From Planctomycetota bacterium (lineage in GTDB: Bacteria > Planctomycetota > Planctomycetia > Planctomycetales > Planctomycetaceae), in assembly GCA_023429275.1 (NCBI GenBank), contig JAEYWB010000830.1, positions 1 to 7,441 of the forward strand: a stretch of DNA of 7,441 nucleotides, given 5' to 3'. The position numbers and the translations under genes were made by a program. Of the stretch, positions 1 through 6,606 are shown piece after piece; the stretch's first letter is position 1, and each line of letters opens with the position of its first letter. The notes below the pieces were generated by a model. That model had not been told where the DNA came from. It did no database searches and was given only the letters and a program-made list of their open reading frames with translations.

Positions 1-100
1 GAGGTGAACTGGAAGCCGGCGAAGGCATGGACGAATCCCGGAGGAAGAGCGCCCCGTGGGACGGCTCCGGTCATCCTACTGCATCCCCGGGTCTGCAGGA

Positions 101-117
101 ACGACTGCGTCAGTCGT
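101..117 (-). terminator. Hairpin after the left-most minus-strand gene, candidate terminator
   Basis: A perfect 7-bp inverted repeat (ACGACTG / CAGTCGT) with a 3-base loop begins 14 bases after the TAG stop of the 132-1445 gene, in its direction of transcription. Position and perfection suggest a transcription end or an mRNA 3'-end stabiliser. No T-run follows, so it is not a classical intrinsic terminator. A chance repeat cannot be excluded. Confidence 0.4.
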
Positions 118-131
118 GGCCAACGCATTTC

Positions 132-1445
132 CTACTCGAGCGGCGTGAAGGCTTCCGCTTTCGTTGCGGCAGGAGCCATCGGAGCCCCTGTCGCATCGCT
201 CTTCTCTGGAGCGATGTACGGGTGCTGTGCCTCCCACGCCTGCCAGAACGTGGCGGGATGCTGGCTCCGCCACAGGGCGGCGGCGTTCCCGACGTGACTG
301 AAGAAGGTGTATCGCTCGAGGATCTCCTTCGGCGTCTGATCCTTCGTCGTCCGGATCACCCACGCGAACGCCTTCCGCAGATGCTCCTCGGAGACGTGCA
401 GTTCCTTCGGGGCGATGGCCATCCACTCCAGGTGGTGGCCCGTCGCAATGACCTGCTTATAGAGCGGCTCGTCGATCGGTTTCCTGGCCGCCTCTTCTCC
501 ATCCGGCCAGTTCGACGGCCAGTGGCCATCGGGGAGTTGCGACAGCGTAATGGCATCCCGGACAGCTCCGAGGTGCGCAACGACCTGCTTGCGGGTCTCC
601 TCCGACAGGATCATGTACTCGTCATCGAGACGGAGCAGGACGGCAAGCGAGTACACACGGTGGGTCCCGACACAGACGCCGAGCTGCTTCTCGCCGCGCA
701 TCAGCCGCGAGGCGATCAGGTCGAAGGAATAGTGGCGGCCGTCGCCGCCCGTCCACGACTTGGTCTCCGGAGCGATCCAGAGCCCGAACGCCATCGCGGT
801 CCACTCGGCTTCACGCTCGTCGAGGCGGAAGTCCCGGAGCGATTCCTCGAGGACGTTCCTGATCGTCAGACCGCGACGGAGAGACGGACCGAAGACTTCA
901 TACGTCAGGGGGATCCCCGCCTCCGTGAGACTGGCGAGCCAGTGATCGTGATGGACCGAGCCACCCGGCTCCTTGTTCCACCGGACGGCGAGACCGTCGG
1001 GCCGATCGATGAGAAGGGGGGAAGCGTCGGCCCCCCACGACTCGACGAAGCGACGATTGTCCGTCAGGAACTCCGCCATCTCCGCTCCGGAGATCGCCTC
1101 GGGGTCCTGGAATGTCGCCTTGATCCCCCAGACGCGAAGTGCGTGTTCGACAAAATTGGGGGACATCTCCTTGCGGCGGAACCGGGGCTGCACCTGCCGG
1201 AGCACCGCCGCAAGATCCTCGTCGCTGACGAGGTCGGGCCGGTCGTAGAGCGGGTTGATCCGGAGCGGTTCCGTCCGTGGGACATCGATTTCGTGAAAGA
1301 CTGGCCGACCGGTCGCCTGGGCCCGGATTCCGTCACGAGAGGCGGCCGAACTGAATGTCCAGGCGAGGGAAGCGGCCACCGCGACCACCGCCTGAACGGC
1401 GAGGAGGACGAGGAGCGTTGGCCGGCGGGAAGAAGCGGCAGACAT
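132..1445 (-). CDS. Membrane-anchored protein of unknown function, possible alpha-helical toroid fold
   Basis: This 437-residue protein matches no family I can name. An N-terminal hydrophobic segment at about residues 9-30, preceded by Arg-Arg, looks like a signal anchor or uncleaved signal peptide, so most of the protein should lie outside the cytoplasmic membrane. The body is rich in helices with conspicuous polar clusters: HHDH at 165-168, a GVCVGTHR stretch around 256-263, QLPDGHW at 303-309 and TGHHLEW at 335-341. The QxxDGxW-like segment and the regular helical spacing recall alpha/alpha toroids such as prenyltransferase or squalene-cyclase-like folds, but that comparison is inference and no activity is claimed. 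The last 25 or so residues are Ala/Pro-rich and probably disordered. The ATG at 1445 is the natural start, directly before the anchor, with only a weak AAGG upstream. The gene follows the membrane protein gene by 75 bases on the same strand, so cotranscription is possible. Confidence 0.85.
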   Translation of the reverse strand: MSAASSRRPTLLVLLAVQAVVAVAASLAWTFSSAASRDGIRAQATGRPVFHEIDVPRTEPLRINPLYDRPDLVSDEDLAAVLRQVQPRFRRKEMSPNFVEHALRVWGIKATFQDPEAISGAEMAEFLTDNRRFVESWGADASPLLIDRPDGLAVRWNKEPGGSVHHDHWLASLTEAGIPLTYEVFGPSLRRGLTIRNVLEESLRDFRLDEREAEWTAMAFGLWIAPETKSWTGGDGRHYSFDLIASRLMRGEKQLGVCVGTHRVYSLAVLLRLDDEYMILSEETRKQVVAHLGAVRDAITLSQLPDGHWPSNWPDGEEAARKPIDEPLYKQVIATGHHLEWMAIAPKELHVSEEHLRKAFAWVIRTTKDQTPKEILERYTFFSHVGNAAALWRSQHPATFWQAWEAQHPYIAPEKSDATGAPMAPAATKAEAFTPLE

Positions 1446-1520
1446 AATCAGGGCCTTGAGTGGAAGACCGTTCGGACGAGTCGAAAGAGCCGGGACGAAG
1501 CGGGTGTCCCGCGCAACGGG

Positions 1521-3209
1521 CTACAGGGGCTTGCGACGCTGGAAGACGACCGTGTGGTCCTTCTCCTCGAACGCGACGTCCCAGGTCTCCGTGTCCTGCC
1601 GCAGAGCCCGGATGAGGGCCGGCTGACGCCGGGCTTCCAGCACCAGGCAGTTGACGCCGTAGAGATCGAGATGCCGCTTCCACTCCCCGCTGGCATTCGC
1701 GATGTCGATGTAATGCTCCCACACTTCCGTGGGGACGAGATGGATGTGCGACGTGACGAAGACCTGCAGCCCCGGGACGGCCCATTCCAGGTAGTCCCCG
1801 TACTCGTAGGCGTTGAAGATCTGTCCCTTCGGGGGATGCTCTTTGAGAAAGTTGGCGGCCAGAACCGGGGTCGCCGGGGAGACCGCGCGGCGGAACGTCA
1901 CTTCGGCGACCTTCGGATCCAACTTCGGAACCGGCAGTCCCAGAGACATCTTGAACGCCCGCGTCGCCGCCATGCCGGATGGCGTGACCAGGAAAGTCAT
2001 CAGGGCCATGGCGAGTCCGACGACGGTCCAGATTCCTGCGGGATGCGACTGCGGCGGCGCCGTCCGCCGGGTCTGGCGAATGGCCGCGATGTGCAGGGCC
2101 GAGTAGTAGGCCGCCACGGGCGCCCACCAGACGATGATTCGAGCGGTCCAGAGCGACCACAGGCCGAGGCCGAGCAACAGCAGCAGTTCGCCCGTTCCGA
2201 TTCGCCGCGGCGTAGCGCGGTACATCCAGGCCATCGCCAGGACCACCACGGCCATCGCCTGTCCCGGGTAGTCCCGCAGCGTGAGCGGATCCCACTCCAT
2301 CAGGCTCGACAGGTTCGGGTTGCGGCCAAACGTCAGGACTTCGAGATGCAGTCCCAGGCCATACGGGTTGAGGAGCGTCGCCGCCGCCGCGAGTTCCCCC
2401 GCGATCAGCAGCCGGCGGAATCGACCATCGGCAAGAGCCTTCGAGAGCGACTTCGTTCGCCGCCAGACATCGACCGCCCGCCCGACGCAGAGCGTCGCGA
2501 GCAGGACCAGTCCCATGGCGAACGAGCCGTGGAGATTGGCCCACAAGGCGAAGAGCAGGGGAATCGCTCCCCAGGCCCACTGCGGCCAGACGGGCCGTGT
2601 CGCGATCAGCAGTGTCATGACAAAGCAGACCAGCCCCGCCAGTTGAGGCCGGGCCACCCAGAAGAGCTGGTAGCTGACGCCGCCAAAGACCGCGAGTGAC
2701 AGGCACGCCGCAAGCAGGCTTTCCGTCCGGCGATAGAGTGTCAGCGACAGGAGCCCCAGCGAGGCAATGATGGAACCGGTGTAGAGAAACCGAAGCCCGA
2801 AGACTCCGACATGCTCCATGGTGAGGTGGCCGACGACCTGGGTGAGCCAGGCGGTGTCGACCATCGGGACGCCGCGGGAGAGCGGCATCAGCGGCTCGGT
2901 CTCGGGGAGCGCGCGGTGCTCGACGATCCAGCGGCCGTACGCAAGATGCCCCCACAGATCGGTGTGCCACAGCCGGAACTGCGGAAACGGACCATAGAGG
3001 TTGATGACGAGAAAGATGATGCACAGCAGCCCGACGAGAGCGAGTCCCGACGGACGCATCCGGAACCAGTCCGGTGTGCGGTCCTGAAGGACGGGGATCT
3101 GGTCGTCATCGAGCGCCTCGGTCATATCCGGAACATACGGTGTCCGGAGTTCCTCGGGCGAGGGTGCCGGAGCCGTCTGAGGCGGGGAAGGGGGAAGTAC
3201 GGTGCTCAT
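1521..3209 (-). CDS. Polytopic membrane protein, GT-C glycosyltransferase-like
   Basis: This is a 562-residue inner-membrane protein with about ten hydrophobic segments, roughly at residues 54-72, 141-158, 189-204, 212-226, 228-243, 266-282, 318-330, 340-356, 357-377 and 393-410. A Pro-rich cytoplasmic-looking tail of about 50 residues comes first. After the first membrane segment lies HTDLWGHLAYGRW (82-94). Its acidic residue in the first large loop is where GT-C enzymes (ArnT/PMT-like, using lipid-linked sugars) carry a catalytic Asp. WANLHGSF (223-230) and LNPYG (280-284) also fit that style of bacterial protein. The soluble C-terminal part (about 440-562) contains IFNAYEYGDYLEW (464-476), as in related uncharacterised proteins. 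Glycosyl transfer is inferred from architecture; donor and acceptor are unknown. The frame stays open to an ATG at 3389, but the extra 60 residues look unlike a protein N-terminus, so the ATG at 3209 is preferred. No clear ribosome-binding site precedes it. Confidence 0.85.
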   Translation of the reverse strand: MSTVLPPSPPQTAPAPSPEELRTPYVPDMTEALDDDQIPVLQDRTPDWFRMRPSGLALVGLLCIIFLVINLYGPFPQFRLWHTDLWGHLAYGRWIVEHRALPETEPLMPLSRGVPMVDTAWLTQVVGHLTMEHVGVFGLRFLYTGSIIASLGLLSLTLYRRTESLLAACLSLAVFGGVSYQLFWVARPQLAGLVCFVMTLLIATRPVWPQWAWGAIPLLFALWANLHGSFAMGLVLLATLCVGRAVDVWRRTKSLSKALADGRFRRLLIAGELAAAATLLNPYGLGLHLEVLTFGRNPNLSSLMEWDPLTLRDYPGQAMAVVVLAMAWMYRATPRRIGTGELLLLLGLGLWSLWTARIIVWWAPVAAYYSALHIAAIRQTRRTAPPQSHPAGIWTVVGLAMALMTFLVTPSGMAATRAFKMSLGLPVPKLDPKVAEVTFRRAVSPATPVLAANFLKEHPPKGQIFNAYEYGDYLEWAVPGLQVFVTSHIHLVPTEVWEHYIDIANASGEWKRHLDLYGVNCLVLEARRQPALIRALRQDTETWDVAFEEKDHTVVFQRRKPL

Positions 3210-3358
3210 GCGGTCGCCGCGGAAGATCGTGTTGCCGAAGGGCAACGCTTCGATCCAGCTTAGGTCCGCAGGAATGCCGCAGGCGACGACGATCCCCCCT
3301 GACGACGGCCCATCGATGCCCATCGGCCGACTTTGGCGCCTGTAGCGATTGTGCCGCG

Positions 3359-3432
3359 CGAGCGAAGCTCGGGCGGTCAGCGGGGACAAGAAGACTCTAA
3401 CTCCCGTCTGCTGAGAGCTGATGGCTGACCGC
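3359..3432 (-). other. Inverted repeats in the gap after pyrF
   Basis: The 231-base gap between the pyrF stop and the membrane protein start holds two inverted structures. CGAGC/GCTCG with a 3-base loop lies at 3359-3371. A 9-bp perfect pair, GCGGTCAGC at 3373-3381 and GCTGACCGC at 3424-3432, is separated by 42 bases. Read on the minus strand they follow pyrF and could fold in its 3' end. Neither is followed by a T-run, so a terminator role is only a guess. The rest of the gap (3210-3358) shows no gene I can support and no obvious promoter. Confidence 0.25.
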
Positions 3433-3444
3433 TGATAGCTTCAG
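3410..3444. repeat. Degenerate 7-base tandem repeat, GCTGANN, at the end of pyrF
   Basis: Four consecutive 7-base units GCTGAGA, GCTGATG, GCTGACC and GCTGATA occupy 3410-3437. A decayed fifth, GCTTCAG, occupies 3438-3444. The first five bases of each full unit are invariant and the last two vary. On the minus strand the last unit contains the TGA stop of pyrF (3443-3441), so the array starts exactly at the gene's end and continues into the downstream gap. The 7-base period is not a multiple of three. Its role is unknown; similar GCTGANN runs may be a dispersed intergenic repeat family in this genome. Confidence 0.75.
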
Positions 3445-4349
3445 CTTCCGAGCCGGCCCGCCGGCGTGTGGGCCGCGAGGTCGGCGATCATCGCCCGGGT
3501 CGCGGATTCCACCGCTTCCTCCCAGCGAACCGCCGGCTGCTTCTCGTAGGCGAAGATGATTCCGCGGGAGCTGTTGACCAGAGCTCCCTGGCCATCGGCG
3601 TGGAAAGCCGCCGCCGTATCGGCCGAGGTTCCCCCCTGAGCTCCGTACCCGGGAACGAGCAGCGGCGCGTCCGGCATCGCCTTCCTGAGTTCCACCAGTT
3701 CGGCGGGATAGGTCGCTCCGACAACAGCGCCGACGGCTCCTCCAGTTTCCGCAGCGAGCTTCTGGACGACCTCGGCGACCGAACGAAAGACCGGGACGGC
3801 GTCTCCCGGGCGGGCCTGGAAACCACCGGAGCCCGGATTACTCGTCCGGACGAGGACGTAGATTCCCGCGTCACGCCCTTTCGCCACCTTGACGAACGGC
3901 TCAAGCGTGTCCGGACCGAGGTAGGGGCTGACCGTCAGGGCGTCGGCCCCCCAGGGAGCGGCGGAGGATGCGGCCCCCGCCAGGTAGCCACGGGCGTACG
4001 CCTCGGCGGTCGTGCCGATATCGCCGCGTTTCGCGTCCATGATGACGAGAAGGCCGGCCGAGCGGGCGTACTGTGTCACTCGCCAGAGCGCCAGCGTTCC
4101 GGCCGGGCCGACTTCCTCGAAGAACGCCGCCTGCGGCTTCACCGCCGGAACGAGCGGGGCGACGACGTCGATGATCCGGCAGCAGAACTCTTCGTAGGCC
4201 AGCGCCGCGACCTCGGAATCGCTGACCGCCCGCCGCCTGGCCCGGTCCCGAATCTCCGCGGGGAGTTGGGAAAATCGCGGGTCGAGTCCCACCAGGGCTG
4301 GGGTGCGTTTGGACTGAACGGCGGCGTGGAGGCGGTCGCGGTAGCTCAT
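3441..4349 (-). CDS. pyrF: Orotidine 5'-phosphate decarboxylase, type 2 family
   Basis: The enzyme decarboxylates orotidine 5'-monophosphate to UMP, the last step of de novo pyrimidine synthesis in the cytoplasm. The 302-residue length fits the longer type 2 group of OMP decarboxylases. Visible motifs, in barrel order, are GLDPR (21-25), KPQ (71-73), the catalytic DAKRGDIG (105-112; D105, K107 and D110 form the Asp-Lys-Asp core), VRTSNP (167-172), PGYGAQGG (233-240) and NSSRGI (259-264) for phosphate binding. The open frame extends upstream to 4538, but that part is Arg/Ser-rich and overlaps the preceding gene. The ATG at 4349, giving MSYRDRL, is the family-like start. No Shine-Dalgarno sequence is evident. 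The start lies 28 bases after the stop of the secreted CPFC protein gene, so the two are probably cotranscribed. The stop codon sits inside the first units of a 7-base tandem repeat. Confidence 0.97.
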   Translation of the reverse strand: MSYRDRLHAAVQSKRTPALVGLDPRFSQLPAEIRDRARRRAVSDSEVAALAYEEFCCRIIDVVAPLVPAVKPQAAFFEEVGPAGTLALWRVTQYARSAGLLVIMDAKRGDIGTTAEAYARGYLAGAASSAAPWGADALTVSPYLGPDTLEPFVKVAKGRDAGIYVLVRTSNPGSGGFQARPGDAVPVFRSVAEVVQKLAAETGGAVGAVVGATYPAELVELRKAMPDAPLLVPGYGAQGGTSADTAAAFHADGQGALVNSSRGIIFAYEKQPAVRWEEAVESATRAMIADLAAHTPAGRLGS

Positions 4350-4377
4350 GGTGCCGCGGAGAGTAACGGTTCGCACC

Positions 4378-5568
4378 TCAGAAGTTGAGGAAGAAGAACT
4401 CTTCCGCTGACTCGACCGTCTTCGGGTCCTCCTTGCGGAGCTTCGCCAGGTAGGCCTTGGCCTTTTTGACCTGCTCCGGGACGGGAGCCTTCGGATCCTT
4501 CGGACCGGACGACTCCGCCACGAGGTAGAAGCGGACAATCGCCCGCTTGATCGAGTCGATGTCGTAGTTCTCTTTGCCGTACAGCTCCATCAGGCGGTCG
4601 AGGACCGACCAGTCGTTCCAACGACCGAGATCGGTCACAACGAGGTCGGCCAGCTCCGGCCGGTCGAGCAGCGTTCGCATGGCAGCCCGCAGCCGTTCCT
4701 GGCCGATCGCACCGTCGCCATACTGCCACATGAAACGGATCGCCTGCATGGCGGCGTACGTCTCGGAGAAGCTGCACTTCTTGTCCTTGAGCTTGGTCTC
4801 CTCGATCACCTCGAGCCCCTTGTCCTTGGCGAGCATCAGGTAACCGGAGATGAGTCCGTCGATCCCGAGCCGGTACGTGCTCGCAGGTTCGACGATCTTC
4901 GCCCGCAGGAACTCGGCGTCTTCAGGGGTTCCCGACAGGCCGATCAGCAGGCCGTAGAGCCCGAGGCGGGTGGCGTTCGTCTCCGGATTCGCGATCCAGC
5001 CCCGGATCTTCTTTGCGTCGAAAACCTTGCCGACGGCGACCTCCTTGATGTCCTTGTAGTCCGCGTTGGCGAACTCACCGTACGCGTCCTCGGAGATCAT
5101 CTGGTCGGGATACTCCAGGAACTTGGCAAAGTAAGCGAGCCGCTCGGTCGGCTTCGACTCCTTCGAAGGAGCCTGGGCGACATAGTTGAAGCCGGTCTCG
5201 GTGATCTCGATCGGGCTTCCCCATTCGACCGTCGCCCCCTTCGTGCCGAAGAGGAGGAACAGATCGCCCGGGCTCGACTCCCGGAACCGGTCGACGACGA
5301 TCCGCTCACCCTTCTTGGCGGTCCCCGAGGAGTCGTGCACGACCTTGACGATCTCATAGATCGTGTTGCCGAGCTTTCCCTCGTCCTTGTTGGCGCGTTC
5401 ACCGCCGACCCACTGGATCAGCACGGCGGAGTCGGCCTGGTGAAGCTGCTGGCTCAGCGTCAGGCTCGGCGCGCTGCAGAAGGGACAGGCCTCCAGAGAA
5501 CCGACCCGGGCAAAACCCCACGTCAGGGTGAACAGGCCGACGAGGCATATGCGAATGAACTTGAGCAT
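4378..5568 (-). CDS. Secreted protein of unknown function with N-terminal CPFC motif
   Basis: This is a 396-residue exported protein. Residues 1-27 form a signal peptide: Lys/Arg near the start, a hydrophobic core at about 6-19 and a possible cleavage after SLEA. It is followed at once by CPFC (28-31) and [15 protein letters not shown] just after the signal peptide followed by APSLTL is a pattern I associate with planctomycete secreted proteins of unknown role. The two Cys could form a disulfide or bind a metal or heme, but no thioredoxin fold is apparent. Residues about 45-130 look beta-rich ([25 protein letters not shown]). From about 180 onward the helices look like a HEAT-like repeat scaffold. 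The cysteine does not sit in a good lipobox (LEAC, Glu at -2), so a lipoprotein is unlikely. The open frame begins with GTG at 5571, but the ATG at 5568 has the better spacing, seven bases, from GGAGA. pyrF follows after 28 bases. Confidence 0.88.
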   Translation of the reverse strand: MLKFIRICLVGLFTLTWGFARVGSLEACPFCSAPSLTLSQQLHQADSAVLIQWVGGERANKDEGKLGNTIYEIVKVVHDSSGTAKKGERIVVDRFRESSPGDLFLLFGTKGATVEWGSPIEITETGFNYVAQAPSKESKPTERLAYFAKFLEYPDQMISEDAYGEFANADYKDIKEVAVGKVFDAKKIRGWIANPETNATRLGLYGLLIGLSGTPEDAEFLRAKIVEPASTYRLGIDGLISGYLMLAKDKGLEVIEETKLKDKKCSFSETYAAMQAIRFMWQYGDGAIGQERLRAAMRTLLDRPELADLVVTDLGRWNDWSVLDRLMELYGKENYDIDSIKRAIVRFYLVAESSGPKDPKAPVPEQVKKAKAYLAKLRKEDPKTVESAEEFFFLNF

Positions 5569-5575
5569 CACATGA

Positions 5576-5580
5576 TCTCC
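5576..5580 (-). promoter_or_regulatory. Ribosome-binding site that decides the secreted protein start
   Basis: GGAGA on the minus strand lies seven bases before the ATG at 5568 and only four before an in-frame GTG at 5571. The seven-base spacing is the usual one, so ATG is chosen. This is one of the few clear Shine-Dalgarno sequences in the window. Confidence 0.6.
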
Positions 5581-5656
5581 AGGCCGACGGTGCCACAGGA
5601 TCGGAACAACCGGCGCAGGGCTAAGGCGGGAGGACGCGGAGGCGGGTGCTTACGCC

Positions 5657-5685
5657 ATCATCGCGTTCGGGAACCCGGGCGACAA
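5657..5685 (-). promoter_or_regulatory. Possible sigma70-type promoter for the secreted protein and pyrF
   Basis: On the minus strand, TTGTCG (5685-5680) and GATGAT (5662-5657) each match four of six consensus bases and are separated by 17 bases. They lie about 90 bases upstream of the secreted protein start. Matches this weak arise by chance, so this is only a candidate for where the secreted protein-pyrF transcript begins. Confidence 0.2.
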
Positions 5686-5736
5686 GTTTTCCCATCGAGA
5701 TTCACGGTTCCCACGGACATGACGAAATCGACAGAC

Positions 5737-5774
5737 GTCTGCCGGGAAGGGCCGTTTCCCTGGCCGACGCAGAC
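5737..5774 (-). terminator. Structured sequence after nth, possible terminator
   Basis: Starting 11 bases after the nth stop, GTCTGC (5737-5742) and GCAGAC (5769-5774) form an outer inverted repeat. Inside it GGGAA and TTCCC pair around a 7-base loop. A 10-base perfect palindrome, CAGACGTCTG (5732-5741), overlaps the outer arm. No T-run follows on the minus strand. A structured 3' end for nth is plausible but weak. Confidence 0.25.
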
Positions 5775-5785
5775 AGTTTTCCGCT

Positions 5786-6469
5786 TCACGTCAGGGGAGG
5801 GAGTCCGACCCGTGGGCAGAGCTTGAGAAGCGGGCACTCGAGACACTTGGGCCGGCGGGCGATGCAGATCTGGCGGCCGTGGTGGATCAGGCGGTGCGAG
5901 AAGTCGATCCACTCCTTCTTCGGGACGATCGCCATCAGATCCTCTTCGATCTTCACGGGATCGGAGTTCCGGGTCAGTCCCAGCAGGTTCGTGATCCTGC
6001 GGACATGGGTGTCGACGACGACGCCGCTCGGAATCCCGAAGACTGTCCCCAGGACGACGTTGGCCGTCTTCCGTCCCACCCCGGGAAGCGTGACGAGCTG
6101 TTCGAGTTCTTTCGGCACCTCTCCGCCAAAATCCGAAACGAGTCGGTTCGCCAGTCCGAGCAGGCTCGCCGTCTTGGCGCGGAAGAAGCCGAGCGGCTTG
6201 ATGATCCGTTCCACGTCGGCCGACTTCGCGGCCGCGAGCGATCTGGCGTCGGGGTAGGTTTCGAACAGCTCGGGGGTCGCCTGGTTGACTCGAGCGTCGG
6301 TGCACTGGGCCGAAAGGACCGTCGCGACGATCAGTTCGAACGCGTTTCGATGTTGAAGCGCGCATCTCGCATCCGGATACGTCCGGCGAAGCGCACGGAT
6401 GATCGCGCGGACACGTTGCGTCAGGTCAACATCGGTCGGGGAGACGCCGGTTTTCTTCGCGGCAGGCAT
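5786..6469 (-). CDS. nth: Endonuclease III, DNA glycosylase/AP lyase with [4Fe-4S] cluster
   Basis: This bifunctional base-excision repair enzyme removes oxidised pyrimidines from DNA and cleaves the abasic site. At 227 residues it is slightly longer than the 211 of E. coli Nth, mainly from an N-terminal extension. Residues 52-58 (LSAQCTD) are the family's conserved early helix. The helix-hairpin-helix is LPGVGRKTA (128-136) with catalytic Lys134, followed by VVDTHVRR (151-158) with catalytic Asp153. Four cysteines at 202, 209, 212 and 218 give the exact C-x6-C-x2-C-x5-C iron-sulfur loop. All key residues are present, so the enzyme should be active. The ATG at 6469 has a good AGGGA five bases upstream. 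The gene diverges from the DUF309 gene across 137 bases and is followed on its own strand, after 217 bases, by the secreted CPFC protein. There is no sign of a repair operon. Confidence 0.97.
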   Translation of the reverse strand: MPAAKKTGVSPTDVDLTQRVRAIIRALRRTYPDARCALQHRNAFELIVATVLSAQCTDARVNQATPELFETYPDARSLAAAKSADVERIIKPLGFFRAKTASLLGLANRLVSDFGGEVPKELEQLVTLPGVGRKTANVVLGTVFGIPSGVVVDTHVRRITNLLGLTRNSDPVKIEEDLMAIVPKKEWIDFSHRLIHHGRQICIARRPKCLECPLLKLCPRVGLPPLT

Positions 6470-6474
6470 CGAAA

Positions 6475-6480
6475 TCCCTT
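6475..6480 (-). promoter_or_regulatory. Ribosome-binding site of nth
   Basis: AAGGGA on the minus strand ends five bases before the nth ATG. It supports that start over the internal alternatives. Confidence 0.55.
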
Positions 6481-6495
6481 GGACATCGGAAACGA

Positions 6496-6541
6496 GGACC
6501 CCCTAGACTCGCGCGACGTCGCCCAGATGGGGAAGGGGTCC
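6496..6541. promoter_or_regulatory. Nested inverted repeat with central palindrome between nth and DUF309
   Basis: GGACCCC (6496-6502) and GGGGTCC (6535-6541) are perfect inverted copies 32 bases apart. Between them lies the perfect 10-base palindrome GCGACGTCGC (6513-6522). The element sits in the divergent intergenic region, just downstream of a possible nth promoter. It could be an operator or a 5'-UTR hairpin of nth, but high GC content makes such symmetry fairly easy to obtain by chance. Confidence 0.25.
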
Positions 6542-6544
6542 CGA

Positions 6545-6572
6545 ATGATAGAGGCTCCCCTCCCTCCGGCAA
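6545..6572 (-). promoter_or_regulatory. Possible sigma70-type promoter of nth
   Basis: On the minus strand, TTGCCG (6572-6567) and TATCAT (6550-6545) are 16 bases apart and match four and five of six consensus bases. Transcription would start near 6538, leaving a leader of about 70 bases that includes the nested inverted repeat. The orientation fits nth and no competing gene lies between. No equally good promoter is visible for DUF309 on the plus strand. Confidence 0.35.
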
Positions 6573-6606
6573 TCGGCCGGGCGACCTGGCCGCGAAACCT
6601 TCCCAC

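Noticed and set aside
1446..1520. CCCG/CGGG mini-stem after the membrane protein stop as a terminator
   Set aside because: Only four base pairs and no T-run; easily chance in this base composition, and the next gene on the strand is only 75 bases away.
27..2699. An 890-residue open frame on the plus strand, antisense to two genes
   Set aside because: Its composition is dominated by Arg, Pro, Asp, Glu and Gly with no membrane segments, domains or motifs, as expected for the complement of GC-rich genes. The opposite strand encodes coherent membrane and anchored proteins over the same DNA.
1333..3024. A 563-residue frame on the minus strand overlapping the membrane protein in another phase
   Set aside because: It is Arg/Ala/Pro-rich low-information sequence. 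It overlaps both real genes, while the 3209-1521 frame gives regular transmembrane segments and recognisable motifs.
3468..4388. A 306-residue plus-strand frame antisense to pyrF
   Set aside because: pyrF on the other strand has every family motif. This frame shows only the charged composition typical of an antisense shadow.
4350..4538. A 63-residue N-terminal extension of pyrF
   Set aside because: The extension is Arg/Ser-rich, overlaps the end of the secreted protein gene in another frame, and precedes the family-typical start at MSYRDRL.
5566..5571. GTG at 5571 as start of the secreted protein
   Set aside because: The in-frame ATG three bases later has the better spacing to the ribosome-binding site. 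The difference is one residue and does not change the signal peptide.
5658..6365. A 235-residue minus-strand frame over nth, and a 243-residue plus-strand frame at 5879-6610
   Set aside because: Both overlap the complete nth gene, whose catalytic residues and iron-sulfur cysteines are all present. Neither shows a domain.
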